From Deinococcus radiopugnans ATCC 19172 (GTDB lineage: Bacteria > Deinococcota > Deinococci > Deinococcales > Deinococcaceae): a stretch of 64,000 nucleotides of DNA. The stretch covers positions 57,944 to 121,943 of the forward strand of contig NZ_VDMO01000012.1 of NCBI RefSeq assembly GCF_006335125.1, written 5' to 3'. Every line of letters starts with the position of its first letter. Within the stretch, counting starts at the first letter, position 1. A program made the translations under genes and the position numbers. Positions 51,707 to 60,150 of the stretch are shown here, one piece after another. Below the pieces are notes generated by a model. That model saw only the letters and a list, made by a program, of their open reading frames with translations, was not told where the DNA came from and did not search any database.

Positions 51707-53512
51707 CTAGAAGCCGATCAGCGGCTCTTCTTCGTGTCGCTCCCCCACGCCTGCGGACGACTTTCCGGAGGCGGCGGCTCCATCAAGATCAGCCGTCTGG
51801 GGGGTGGTGGCCGCCTGATCCGCCGCAACAGAGGGTGTCACCTGAGCTGCTTGCGGCTCCAGCGCGGCGCGGCTGACCCGCGTAACTGGCGGAGCCTCGG
51901 CCGCCACCTCAGCCCTTTCCGGCGTTTCCAGGTCACCCAGAACGTCGATCTCTGGCAGGGGAAAGGCCTGGGCCACCACAAAGCTCTTGAACCGCCACGG
52001 CTCCAGGCGGTGCGCGAAGATCGGCGGCAGCTCGTTGGTCAGGATGACGCTGTGGGTAGGCTTGAGCTGGCCGAACTCGGCGGCGGTGATTAGCTCCCGT
52101 GTCGTCAACCGGACGCCGCTCGACAGTTCATGCGCGTGTTCCTGCTTGTTCAGGCTGCGGTCTTCCACCATGTACTGCCCACAACTGTTGGACACGAAGG
52201 CGGCGGTGCTTTCCTTGTCCGCCTCGTTGCGGTCCACGGATGGCAGGAAGATCTTGGTGTGGATGTTGTCCAGCAGAGTGGTTTTCCCTCCCCTGCCCCA
52301 GCGCTCGCCGAGCTGTGCGAGGCTCTGCACGTACATGCACAGGTAAATACCACGGCCTGACACGGTGGCGCTGTAGTCGGGCATGTTGTGGGGCGTCGCC
52401 CGGTAGGCCTCGTCGAAGATGCCCAGGGTTTTGACGCCGTGCTGCGAATAGTGCGGCACATTCAGGTCGTAGGTGCGGAGCATGGTCCGAATCACCGAAT
52501 CCACCACAAGATTGAACAGCGGAAGGGTCAGATCGAGCTCCGACTCCCGGAAGACCAGGTACACCGTCACCGGGCGGTCCATCAACTCCCTGGCGCGGAA
52601 ATCGCTGGCACTGGTCATATGGATCACACCGTCGGTGGTGAGGTACTGGGCCGCCGTGACGAGGCGCTGCCAGCTGTTTTTGAGAAAGCGGTCATTTTCC
52701 GCTGCCGCCCAGTCCATCTTGTCGGGCGCTTTGGACAGGAAGGCGGTCAGCCACTTGCTGACCATCCGATCGCCCAGCTTGTGCAGCTTCAGGGCCGCGC
52801 CTTTCAGGCCCTCGGCGTCGTACAGCAGTTCGTCCAGGGTGGGAATCACCGGCCAGCCATTCACCTTGGCGGCCTTGATGATGGCGGCCAGCGCGGCAGC
52901 GGCCCGCTGCGCGAACACGGCGTTCTCGCCATCCTGATCCGGCGACATGAAGGCGGTGGCCGCGCTGAAAATCTGCTCGTCGGTTTCCATTTCCGCGAAG
53001 GGGTCAAAGCGGTGGCTGCGCTCGAAGCTGCTGGGATTGAGGATGATGACTTTTTGCCCCAGCACGTCCTGCCGGTAGCCCGCCGTTGCCTCGCTGATCT
53101 CGCCCTTGATGTCCACGACGAGGGCGCTGCCCCGCCATTGCAGCAGGTTGGAGGTGATGCTCAGGCCTTTGCCGCTGCGGTTGGGACCAAACCACATGAA
53201 ATGGCCCAGTTCCTTCTTGCCCGCCGAGCCGGGCCGCACCGCCAGCAGGGTGCGGTAGGCGGACCCGATCAGCACTCCGTCTCCTTCCAGGGGATGATGC
53301 GTGAGGGTGTCCAGTTCGGCGGGCCGGGCGAAGTGGCCGTCGTACCGGCGCTCGGCCACCGTGTCTTTGAAGTTGTAGACGAACCAGAACCCGGCCAACA
53401 GTGAGGCCAGGGCCATCGGCCACAGGCCCAGCATGAACAGCGCCAGCGACGCGCTGACCACCAGCAGGGCGAGCAGGTAGCGCAGCATGAACTTCGCGTA
53501 GTTGACCCTCAC
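51707..53512 (-). CDS. Type IV coupling protein (VirD4/TraG family)
   Basis: The 601-residue protein brings the relaxase-DNA complex to the secretion channel. It has two membrane helices (about 10-28 and 32-47), Walker A GPNRSGKG (109-116), the family block SALVVDIKGE (Walker B, about 127-136), VIILNPSS, and the second conserved block TLGIFDEAYRA (about 365). A disordered Ala/Pro/Glu-rich C-terminus (about 520-601) may bind partners. The start is GTG overlapping the upstream stop (GTGA). Confidence 0.93.
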   Translation of the reverse strand: MRVNYAKFMLRYLLALLVVSASLALFMLGLWPMALASLLAGFWFVYNFKDTVAERRYDGHFARPAELDTLTHHPLEGDGVLIGSAYRTLLAVRPGSAGKKELGHFMWFGPNRSGKGLSITSNLLQWRGSALVVDIKGEISEATAGYRQDVLGQKVIILNPSSFERSHRFDPFAEMETDEQIFSAATAFMSPDQDGENAVFAQRAAAALAAIIKAAKVNGWPVIPTLDELLYDAEGLKGAALKLHKLGDRMVSKWLTAFLSKAPDKMDWAAAENDRFLKNSWQRLVTAAQYLTTDGVIHMTSASDFRARELMDRPVTVYLVFRESELDLTLPLFNLVVDSVIRTMLRTYDLNVPHYSQHGVKTLGIFDEAYRATPHNMPDYSATVSGRGIYLCMYVQSLAQLGERWGRGGKTTLLDNIHTKIFLPSVDRNEADKESTAAFVSNSCGQYMVEDRSLNKQEHAHELSSGVRLTTRELITAAEFGQLKPTHSVILTNELPPIFAHRLEPWRFKSFVVAQAFPLPEIDVLGDLETPERAEVAAEAPPVTRVSRAALEPQAAQVTPSVAADQAATTPQTADLDGAAASGKSSAGVGERHEEEPLIGF

Positions 53513-53928
53513 AGGGCGCGCCGGGGTGGGGTGGGCGAGTGAAGCTTGGCCGCCTCGACTTTCGCCGCGTTGACGCGGGTGTCGCGCATCGCCACCACTT
53601 CAGGCCGCCAGATCAAACCGAGCAGGGCGCTGAGGACGCCGAACAGCAGCCCGCCCAGGAGCAGGGCCTTGATCGGCAGCGGGGCGCTCCAGGTCACGAG
53701 AAAGGTTTGCAGGCACCCGCTGGAGCGAAAGCAGTGGTCCAGGTAGCCGAAGCTGAATGAGCCGCCCTGGTGACTCTGTTCATAGGCCCGCTTCACCGTT
53801 GCGGCGGCCCGGCTCAGGTCCGGCTGCAAGCTCAGCAGGATCAGCAGCGAGAACAGGACGGTGGAGACGATCCCCAGCCATTTGGTGAGCATGGGGCGCA
53901 TGTCCACATACATGGTTTGCAAACGCAT
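53509..53928 (-). CDS. Two-helix membrane protein upstream of the coupling protein
   Basis: This 139-residue protein has two membrane helices (about 16-34 and 84-106) and a loop between them with two Cys (DHCFRSSGCLQ) that could pair outside the membrane. The binding site is strong (GGAGGTCC). It overlaps the coupling-protein gene. It may be a partner of the coupling protein. No family is recognised. Confidence 0.7.
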   Translation of the reverse strand: MRLQTMYVDMRPMLTKWLGIVSTVLFSLLILLSLQPDLSRAAATVKRAYEQSHQGGSFSFGYLDHCFRSSGCLQTFLVTWSAPLPIKALLLGGLLFGVLSALLGLIWRPEVVAMRDTRVNAAKVEAAKLHSPTPPRRAL

Positions 53929-53943
53929 GGATGGACCTCCTGA

Positions 53944-54672
53944 TCAACCGAATTGAATGTCGATGGTCTTTTTCTGGTCGGATGACTCGCTCTCCTCGAC
54001 GCCGCGTGGCGTTCCGCCAGATGAAGTGGTTTGATCTGCGAACCTTTCTTTCCAGCTCTCCTCCAAGTGGCGGTAGAGCCGACTGTGGAACTGCTGCTCC
54101 AGATCACCCGTCTTCCGCAGGGCAAAGAAGTCCTCACGGGTGAGGCGGGTGTCCCTGGGCAGGACGACATGGGCGTGCGGATGTTCGGTGTGTCCGGTGT
54201 GGCCGGCATGCACCGCCAGGTAGTAGCGGCTGACGCCCTGGGCGTGAAGCACCGCTGTGGCCCAGCGTTCGGTGTCCTTTTCAGACATGCTCCGGTCACC
54301 GCTGCTGAGAACGATGTGGTAGAGGTATTTTGACCGGTCCGCCGCCAACCGCTCGAACAGGGCCTGCCGCTGCTCCGGGTGGGCCTGGAGGTTGACGCGG
54401 CCTTCCGGCATGACCAGGTCACGGCTGATGCGGTGGGCGTGTTCGTGGTCCGGGCGGGTGGTGAAATAATCAATGTTTCGCAGGACGGCGCTGGCCCGGC
54501 CCCGGCCTGGATTCGCGCCTGTGGTGGGAAGCGTGCGGTAGCGGGCTTTGACGACGGTTTGAAGTTTGGATCGTTGGCTCCGCCCGGCCGTGGGCGGCTG
54601 AACGTTCCGGCTGCCCCGCGCCTTGCGGCTGCCCAGCACATCGTCTATGTCCGTGTACCCCATGGGCGTCAT
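53944..54672 (-). CDS. Relaxase
   Basis: The 242-residue DNA-nicking enzyme starts conjugation at oriT. It has a basic N-terminus, a strand with YLYHIVLSSGDR (about 117-127) and the metal-binding HTGHTEHPHAHVVL (about 158-171, His164, His166, His168), the HUH/3-His motif of relaxases. Tyr69 in IDYFTTR is a candidate for the catalytic residue. It is short, without a helicase or primase domain. The ATG overlaps the stop of the ribbon-helix-helix gene by four bases. Confidence 0.88.
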   Translation of the reverse strand: MTPMGYTDIDDVLGSRKARGSRNVQPPTAGRSQRSKLQTVVKARYRTLPTTGANPGRGRASAVLRNIDYFTTRPDHEHAHRISRDLVMPEGRVNLQAHPEQRQALFERLAADRSKYLYHIVLSSGDRSMSEKDTERWATAVLHAQGVSRYYLAVHAGHTGHTEHPHAHVVLPRDTRLTREDFFALRKTGDLEQQFHSRLYRHLEESWKERFADQTTSSGGTPRGVEESESSDQKKTIDIQFG

Positions 54673-55148
54673 TCCAGGCCCTGTTCGTCAGCGCCCGTGA
54701 GCCTTTGTTGTTTGTCGGCGTGCAGGCCCGCGCTCTGGCGGTACACCTCGTTCAGCGTGGTCAGCTCGTCAACGTGTTTGTGGCTGGCGGCCCAGGTCTG
54801 GCTCCACTGTTTTTTCTCGATGGCCTTGATGCGTTCCACGGACATCGGCGTCTCGTAGTGCATGGCCGCCTGCACCATGCGGCGCGCGGTGCCGGCTTCC
54901 ATGTAGGTTCTGACCTGGAAGTCGAAGGTGCGCTCTAAAAACTGTTGCAACTCCTGTCTGACCACTTGCCGGACCGTGGGCAGCACTAGGGCTTCACCCG
55001 CCTCGTTCGCCTCCGCCTGGGCGGCGTAGGACAGCAAGGCCCCGCCCAACTCGGTCAGCGGCATGCCGGACTCTGCGGCTTTGGCCCGCAGGAAGCTGGC
55101 CACCTCTCCTGACACCCGCACTTGAATTTTCTCTGTCACTTCCTTCAT
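54669..55148 (-). CDS. MobC/relaxosome-type DNA-binding protein, likely transfer regulator
   Basis: This 159-residue protein has an N-terminal ribbon-helix-helix-like region (about 5-45, EKIQVRVSGEVASFLRAKAA, then MPLTELGGALLSYAA) and a longer helical C-terminus (about 60-150). Such proteins assist relaxases at oriT and often repress their own operon. Its promoter holds the shared inverted repeat (site C), which makes it the best candidate for the regulator acting on all four sites. The binding site AAGGAGG is strong. Confidence 0.78.
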   Translation of the reverse strand: MKEVTEKIQVRVSGEVASFLRAKAAESGMPLTELGGALLSYAAQAEANEAGEALVLPTVRQVVRQELQQFLERTFDFQVRTYMEAGTARRMVQAAMHYETPMSVERIKAIEKKQWSQTWAASHKHVDELTTLNEVYRQSAGLHADKQQRLTGADEQGLE

Positions 55149-55165
55149 CGCGCCTCCTTTTTACA

Positions 55166-55187
55166 GATATTAGCGTAAATATCTATA
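55166..55187 (-). promoter_or_regulatory. Shared transfer promoter/operator, site C
   Basis: GATATT-AGCGTA-AATATC is a perfect 6-bp-arm repeat in the promoter of the relaxosome operon. TAATAT serves as -10 in the minus direction. It lies 18 bp before the start codon of the ribbon-helix-helix gene. Confidence 0.75.
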
Positions 55188-55189
55188 GC

Positions 55190-55630
55190 TGAAGAGGCAC
55201 TTGTGCAGCTCCCGAACACAGAATCTGTTGACAGCAACCAGATTCTGGAAAAAGACCTGCCAGCAAACGGAAAATGAACAGGCGGAATCGGACCCTTATC
55301 CTGCCTTACGCACCTCAACACGCCAGCACCCCACACCCACCTTCAAAAACGGTCTTGGCAGGACCGTTGGCCGCCCGCTCCTCAAGCAAGACGCCCAGCC
55401 ACCCCAACGGGCGGCCTCCCGCCGGTGGCGGGACCGTCGTGGCCCCCCTTCAACGTCATCGTTCACGCCTACGAGGTCTGGGCCAAAGCTCTGGCGTTCG
55501 CGCCTTCCGCGCCCAAGCGGAGGCGTTCCCAGCATGCCCTGTCGCCCTGCCAAAGAACCGTTGACCCGTGCCTCACCACGCCACTGCGCGCCGCCTGAGC
55601 CACCGATTCTGCGGATGGTTTAGATCAACA
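55190..55630. other. Candidate origin of transfer region
   Basis: This 440-bp stretch next to the relaxase operon has no believable gene. It holds inverted repeats: GAATCT...AGATTC (55221-55245, with inner GTTG/CAAC), AACGGTC...GACCGTT (55348-55368, 7-nt spacer) and CCCGCC-GGT-GGCGGG (55418-55432). This arrangement is typical of oriT. No nic site could be assigned. Confidence 0.5.
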
Positions 55631-56134
55631 TCAGTCTTCGCCAGTAGAGGTTGCTCCTGGGTCAACTGCACCTTGCTCAGAGCCTTGACGGGGCTGAGGC
55701 GGCGCGGCCATTCTCTCAGATCCGGCGTCGTTCAGCTTGGGCTTGGACCGCGTTTGCCGGACCTTGGGACGCTTGACAGCGGTTCGCGCCGCCACCCGTG
55801 CCTGGAGCTGCTCACGGTACTGTGCGGCCACCCGGTCAAAGTCCACTGCGCCGCTCGTCACATCTTCGGCATGGGCCACCACCCCCTGTCTGGCCCGGTG
55901 TAATGCCAGTGAACGCACCGTCTTGTCATACCACCGGTCAAAGGAAAGATCGGTCCTCACCAGATCGTCCTTGCATTTTCGGCAACCGATGGTGAAGGAG
56001 TCGGCAACGGGAACAGCCACGATCTCGCCCGTCCGCAAAGCCGCCTGATACTCCCGGTAAAAACGCACGGCAGAGACGCCTTCGGGCAGCGTGTTGATCA
56101 GGGTTGAAACCGCCTGGATGGCTTGCTGGGTCAT
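55631..56134 (-). CDS. Hypothetical protein of the transfer regulon
   Basis: This 167-residue protein has a helical N-terminal half, a possible zinc pair (IGCRKCKDD, about 50-58) and a basic, disordered C-terminus (about 105-167). The start fits the leaderless pattern (TAGACT six bases upstream of the ATG), and shared site D lies 25 bp upstream. It lies beyond the candidate oriT. It may be an entry or regulatory protein. No family is recognised. Confidence 0.7.
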   Translation of the reverse strand: MTQQAIQAVSTLINTLPEGVSAVRFYREYQAALRTGEIVAVPVADSFTIGCRKCKDDLVRTDLSFDRWYDKTVRSLALHRARQGVVAHAEDVTSGAVDFDRVAAQYREQLQARVAARTAVKRPKVRQTRSKPKLNDAGSERMAAPPQPRQGSEQGAVDPGATSTGED

Positions 56135-56158
56135 AGCGCCAGTCTAGCAGCAGGAATG

Positions 56159-56176
56159 GATATTTACATCAATATC
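56159..56176 (-). promoter_or_regulatory. Shared transfer operator, site D
   Basis: GATATT-TACATC-AATATC has perfect 6-bp arms. Unlike sites A-C it lies over the -35 region of its gene rather than the -10 (TAGACT at 56141-56146), so it could act differently. Confidence 0.65.
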
Positions 56177-56327
56177 GGCAAGGTGAGAGGCAGCAAAGAC
56201 AGTTTCTGTCGCCGTAATCGGTGTGGCATGGGCGGGTCAGCTCCCTCATTCTGAGCCGAGCCGAGTTGTCTGATCAACCGGTGGCCGGGTAAGGGGCAGA
56301 GAAGACACTACTGGTTACACTGACGGC

Positions 56328-56606
56328 ATGGTCAAAACGCCGATCCGACGGTTCTCATACCTGGGTCACGACATCGAGATCATCCGGGAACGCACCAATC
56401 TTCCCGCCACCTCGAAGTTCGAGCCGCGCGTCGGCGTCCAGGTGCGCTATAGCCTGAAGTTCGACGGCCAACTCACCGATTGGAGCGAGTTCGTTGAGGC
56501 TACGGAGGATGAGGCGTCCGCGCAGGCCATGATCGAGCTGGCCCTGCGGCGCACGCAGACTCTGAGCAACGAGAAAAAATCCTCTGGCGTCTCACCCGCA
56601 GCCTGA
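56328..56606 (+). CDS. Small hypothetical protein
   Basis: This 92-residue soluble protein (MVKTPIRRFSYLGHDIEII...) has beta strands in the first part and a helix at about 60-80. TACACT lies six bases before the ATG, so it is leaderless. No family is recognised. It marks the right side of the transfer region. Confidence 0.72.
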   Translation: MVKTPIRRFSYLGHDIEIIRERTNLPATSKFEPRVGVQVRYSLKFDGQLTDWSEFVEATEDEASAQAMIELALRRTQTLSNEKKSSGVSPAA

Positions 56607-56640
56607 ATCGTTCGCTGTCACCGCTTTGTTAGGGTGAGGC

Positions 56641-56787
56641 ATGAAGAACAGACCGACACTTGCCGCCAGCATCGCCCTTGGAATCGCCGTGGGGGCCGCC
56701 CTGGGCGTGGCCCTGGGGGATCTCGCCGTGGGCATCGGGCTGGGTATCGCCCTGGGAGCCGCCTTCGGTTTCCTGCGCTCCAAGTAG
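56641..56787 (+). CDS. Small glycine-zipper membrane protein
   Basis: This 48-residue protein is almost wholly hydrophobic, with Gly/Ala repeats spaced every four residues (ALGIAVGAALGVALGDLAVG), then FLRSK. TAGGGT lies five bases before the ATG, which fits a leaderless promoter. Glycine-zipper peptides can oligomerise in membranes. Function is unknown. Confidence 0.65.
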   Translation: MKNRPTLAASIALGIAVGAALGVALGDLAVGIGLGIALGAAFGFLRSK

Positions 56788-56797
56788 GGCCAGGCCT

Positions 56798-57040
56798 TCA
56801 GGCCATGGTGGCGTGAAAGCCCAGCCGGGCTAGCTCGTCCACCCAGCACTTTCTGGCCTGGACCATCCGCTCGGGGTCAGGGTGGTTGAGCACCACCGTC
56901 AGTCCGGTGCCGGACACGGGATGGGGGGTCGGCCCGTACGTCGCAACGACATCCTGAAAGCCAGCCTGAATGATGGCCTCCACCACTGCGTCGAGCTGTG
57001 CTGTGGTGGGAAGCTCTTGGACCAGGACATAACTGGGCAT
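56798..57040 (-). CDS. Small hypothetical protein
   Basis: This 80-residue soluble protein (MPSYVLVQELPTTAQLDAVV...) has a beta-alpha-beta pattern. The start at 57040 is supported by TATCCT six bases upstream; a longer frame adds a Cys-rich stretch without support. No family is recognised. Confidence 0.65.
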   Translation of the reverse strand: MPSYVLVQELPTTAQLDAVVEAIIQAGFQDVVATYGPTPHPVSGTGLTVVLNHPDPERMVQARKCWVDELARLGFHATMA

Positions 57041-57139
57041 ACCGTCAGGATAAAAAACCAAAAATGACAGGCGTGAGGTCGCATAAAGACAGGGGGCGCA
57101 GCCCAAGCGAAGCCTCACACTTGGTGATCTGTCAAGGAT

Positions 57140-57580
57140 TTGGTGGAGGCTCAGTTCGGGATGGGGGTTTGCTCCTCAAAGCGTGGCTCCCCAGCCTTTT
57201 TTCGCAGCGACAACGGCTCAGATTTTACTGCCGTGATCTCGGGATCTGGCTCGCCGTACAGGACATTGGAACCCGAAACACCCTCCCAGGAAAACCGTGG
57301 CTTCAGCGGCTTTGCCGAGAGCTTCCATGCCCGTCTGCGCGCAGAAGGTCTCAATCAAGAGGTGTTTTACTCCGCCAAACACGCCCAGGTACTGCTGGAC
57401 GATTGGCGGGCGTTCTACAATGTCCGCAGACCCCACTTGTCACTCAGCTACCGGATCCCAGACGAGGTTGCTGAGCAGGCCAGGGGACGGGCTGCCGCCC
57501 CCTTTGCGGAAACAACACCGCAAATGTGGCCGTCGGCCCGTCCCCTGGGTGAGCCGGGAAAGCCGATGTTGTCCCCTTGA
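57140..57580 (+). pseudogene. Remnant of an IS3-family transposase (OrfB end)
   Basis: About 146 residues remain. They include SDNGSDF with the second catalytic Asp, a damaged stretch where the third conserved segment reads GFAESFHARLRAE, and the family-typical LDDWRAFYNVRRPHLSLSYRIPDE. The N-terminal half, OrfA and the left inverted repeat are missing. It ends against the truncated membrane gene. Confidence 0.75.
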
Positions 57581-57599
57581 GCTGAGTCGAGTCTCGACG

Positions 57600-57880
57600 C
57601 GAAACCGTCCAACCTTTTGGGGCCAGCACAGCACCAGGGTGGTGACCACCACGCCCGTACTTTTTGGGCTGCGCCACAGGATCAGTTCCAGTAGCAGCAA
57701 GCCCATCGTCAGCGCGGGATACGCGGGGCGGTCAAAGGCCGTCCCCTGGCCACTCAGGGGGTCCAGAATGGCGCCAAGGCAGAAGGCGACGGCCGCGACC
57801 GGCATCGCCAGCAGCAGAATCAGTCGCCAGCCATCTGATTCGGTGGATCGCACTGATAACGAGGTGGCGTGGCGATTCAT
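57600..57880 (-). pseudogene. Truncated membrane protein, N-terminal part only
   Basis: The frame from MNRHATSLSV has two hydrophobic segments (about 20-40 and 50-75) and then breaks at the IS3 remnant. The start resembles the membrane part of Deinococcus signalling proteins (GGDEF or kinase type), whose output domain is lost here. The exact junction is near 57600. Confidence 0.5.
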
Positions 57881-58028
57881 GTCTGTGCTGATGATGAGGA
57901 GAACAGCCGCACTCAAGTCTTACTTCACCGTTTCCTTCTCCCGTTTCCGGTGTGGTCCTGAATGCCCTCACACGCTGATCTCCACATCACCACGGTGTGC
58001 TGGCCTATCCTAATCGCAGGAGGCCCGA

Positions 58029-60107
58029 GTGAACCGGCGCGCGATTCCCCCACACTTCACGACCGAGCAACGCGCCTTCCTGTCGTGCGTCATCACGACG
58101 CCCGCCCACATCTTCCTGCGCGCCACCGCCGGTGCCGGCAAGACCACCACCCTGCTCGAGGCTGCCTGGCAGCTCGGGCAGCCCGGCGTCTATTTCGCGT
58201 ACAACAAGCACGCCGTCGCTGACCTGCAACCCCGCCTGCCCCGCCCGGTCCGTGCCCGCACCCTCCACGCCCATGGGCTAGGGTTATTGAACAGCCAGAC
58301 GGCAGGGCTGGAACTGGTCCGCGATAAGGGCCGACAGGTGGCGGCCCGCGTCCTGCGCAGTCCCCGAGCTCCCGTGTACGCCGCCGCACGCGCCTGGGAC
58401 ATTGCCCGCGAGGAAGGCCTCCTCACCCTCACTCAGACCGACGCCGAACGCCTCGCCGCCCGCAGCGACTGGCGCGGCCTCCCCCACGAACTCCAGGACC
58501 TGATCCCCGCCATGCATGACGCCGGTGACCACCTCTGGCAGGATGCCCGCAGCGCGGACTACACGGACATGCTCTGGCTCCCGGTCCGTCACGGCTACGG
58601 CCAGCACAGCCTGCGCCTGGCCCTGGTGGACGAAGCCCAGGACCTCACGCCCCTCCGTCAGCAGTTCGTCCAGCACCTGCTCGGCCTGCCAGACGCCACG
58701 GACGCAGGACGGCTGATTTTCGTGGGCGACAGCGATCAGAGCATCTACCTGTGGGCCGGCGCAGACCCCGCCGCCCTGAGCCGCCTGAAGACCGCGGTCA
58801 ATGCCGTGGAGTTGCCGCTGTCCGTCTCGTTCCGCTGTCCGCAGGAAGTGGTGAGGTACGCGCGCGCGTACAGCTCGTTCATTCAGCCCGCCCCACAAGC
58901 CACACCCGGCATGATCGAGCATGTCAGCGCGGAGACGGCCACGTATGAACGGGGCGACACGGTGCTGTGCCGCACGAACGCGCCCTTGATCCGGCTGGCG
59001 CTGGAACTGATGACCCAGCGGGTGAGTGTCAGCGTGGTGGGCCGGGATCTGGAAGTCAGGTTGCGGGAGGCCTTGATGGCGGCCTTGCCGGCGCACGGCA
59101 CCTTTGAGAATGACAGCGTGACTGAACTGGCGCGGGCGTACCTGGCCCCGCTGGATGAGCCATTGAAGCAGCGCGCGGCGGAGGGGGACCGGGCGGCCCG
59201 GCAGCAACGCACGGAACTGTATGACCTTGCCCGCTGCCTGCGGTATCTGGCGTGGGTGGTGTCCCGGGCGTCGGGAGAGGGCACGCTAGAGGGGGCGCTG
59301 GCCTTGCTAGCAGAGTTGTGCCGGGAGGATGCGGATGCGGACGTCATCCTGGCGTCGGTGCACCGGGCGAAGGGGAAGGAGTGGCCGCGCGTGACGATCC
59401 TGTACCCGGAGCTGATGCCGCTTGCGCAGGGGGATGAGGCCGAGGAGCGGGCGGTGCAATTCGTGGCGGTGACGCGGGCGCAGCAGGTGCTGCGTTTTGC
59501 GTATGGGAAGGAGGCATGGGCGACGCAGGCGTTCGTGAAGCCAGGTGAACTCCCGAACGCTCCACCACAGGAGGTCACCCGGTCCGGCACTCAGCCTGCC
59601 CAGGCTGCACGGGCATCAACAGTGCGGAAACCCAAAGTGCAGCCTGCCCCCAGGATCATTCGGCCGGGAGGAGCAGACACCCTGCTGGGAGGCGACGTTA
59701 TGCTGGGACGGGAAACGGTGCGCGAGCGGCTGCTGACCCTGGCGGAGGAGGACCGCGCGCTGGTGCGGGTCTGGGCGTTGACCGGCTTGCAAGCGCTGTC
59801 GGGGACGCGTGAGGCTGTCGTGGCCGTGCATGAGGCCTATCTGCTGGCCTACGAGCAGGCAGCGGCACTGGCCCGCTTGGCGCAGCCCGTGGGGCGTGGA
59901 CGGGGCGTAGCGATCTGTGTGTTTGAGTCACCTCTGGCGCGGGTGCAGTTCGCCAGAAAGATCCGGGTGGGCAAGGCCATGATCCGGCTGAAGCTAGGGG
60001 GACAGGACTTGCGGTTTGAGCTGAGCAGTGGGGAGCTGGTGGGGGCGGTGGGACCGCTGTCCACGTTCATTCTGCCGGAGGCGCTGGAAAGCTTACGGGC
60101 GAGTTGA
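58029..60107 (+). CDS. UvrD/Rep-type superfamily 1 helicase
   Basis: The 692-residue ATP-dependent DNA helicase has Walker A ATAGAGKTT (32-40), Walker B/motif II DEAQD (201-205), motif III VGDSDQSIYLWAGAD (about 230-244), motif IV SFRCP, motif V SVHRAKGKEWPRV (about 447-459) and motif VI AVTRAQ (about 490). A C-terminal extension (about 520-692) carries no known domain. The start is GTG after AGGAGGCC. It stands alone, and it is shorter than UvrD itself. A repair role is likely. Confidence 0.92.
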   Translation: MNRRAIPPHFTTEQRAFLSCVITTPAHIFLRATAGAGKTTTLLEAAWQLGQPGVYFAYNKHAVADLQPRLPRPVRARTLHAHGLGLLNSQTAGLELVRDKGRQVAARVLRSPRAPVYAAARAWDIAREEGLLTLTQTDAERLAARSDWRGLPHELQDLIPAMHDAGDHLWQDARSADYTDMLWLPVRHGYGQHSLRLALVDEAQDLTPLRQQFVQHLLGLPDATDAGRLIFVGDSDQSIYLWAGADPAALSRLKTAVNAVELPLSVSFRCPQEVVRYARAYSSFIQPAPQATPGMIEHVSAETATYERGDTVLCRTNAPLIRLALELMTQRVSVSVVGRDLEVRLREALMAALPAHGTFENDSVTELARAYLAPLDEPLKQRAAEGDRAARQQRTELYDLARCLRYLAWVVSRASGEGTLEGALALLAELCREDADADVILASVHRAKGKEWPRVTILYPELMPLAQGDEAEERAVQFVAVTRAQQVLRFAYGKEAWATQAFVKPGELPNAPPQEVTRSGTQPAQAARASTVRKPKVQPAPRIIRPGGADTLLGGDVMLGRETVRERLLTLAEEDRALVRVWALTGLQALSGTREAVVAVHEAYLLAYEQAAALARLAQPVGRGRGVAICVFESPLARVQFARKIRVGKAMIRLKLGGQDLRFELSSGELVGAVGPLSTFILPEALESLRAS

Positions 60108-60150
60108 GAGGCGGCGCTGCGAGGGCCAGAGCGTGAACCAGTTCCGCTCT

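Noticed and set aside
55296..55553. 85-residue minus-strand frame in the candidate oriT
   Set aside because: It has no start signal, an Arg/Gly-rich composition and runs through inverted repeats.
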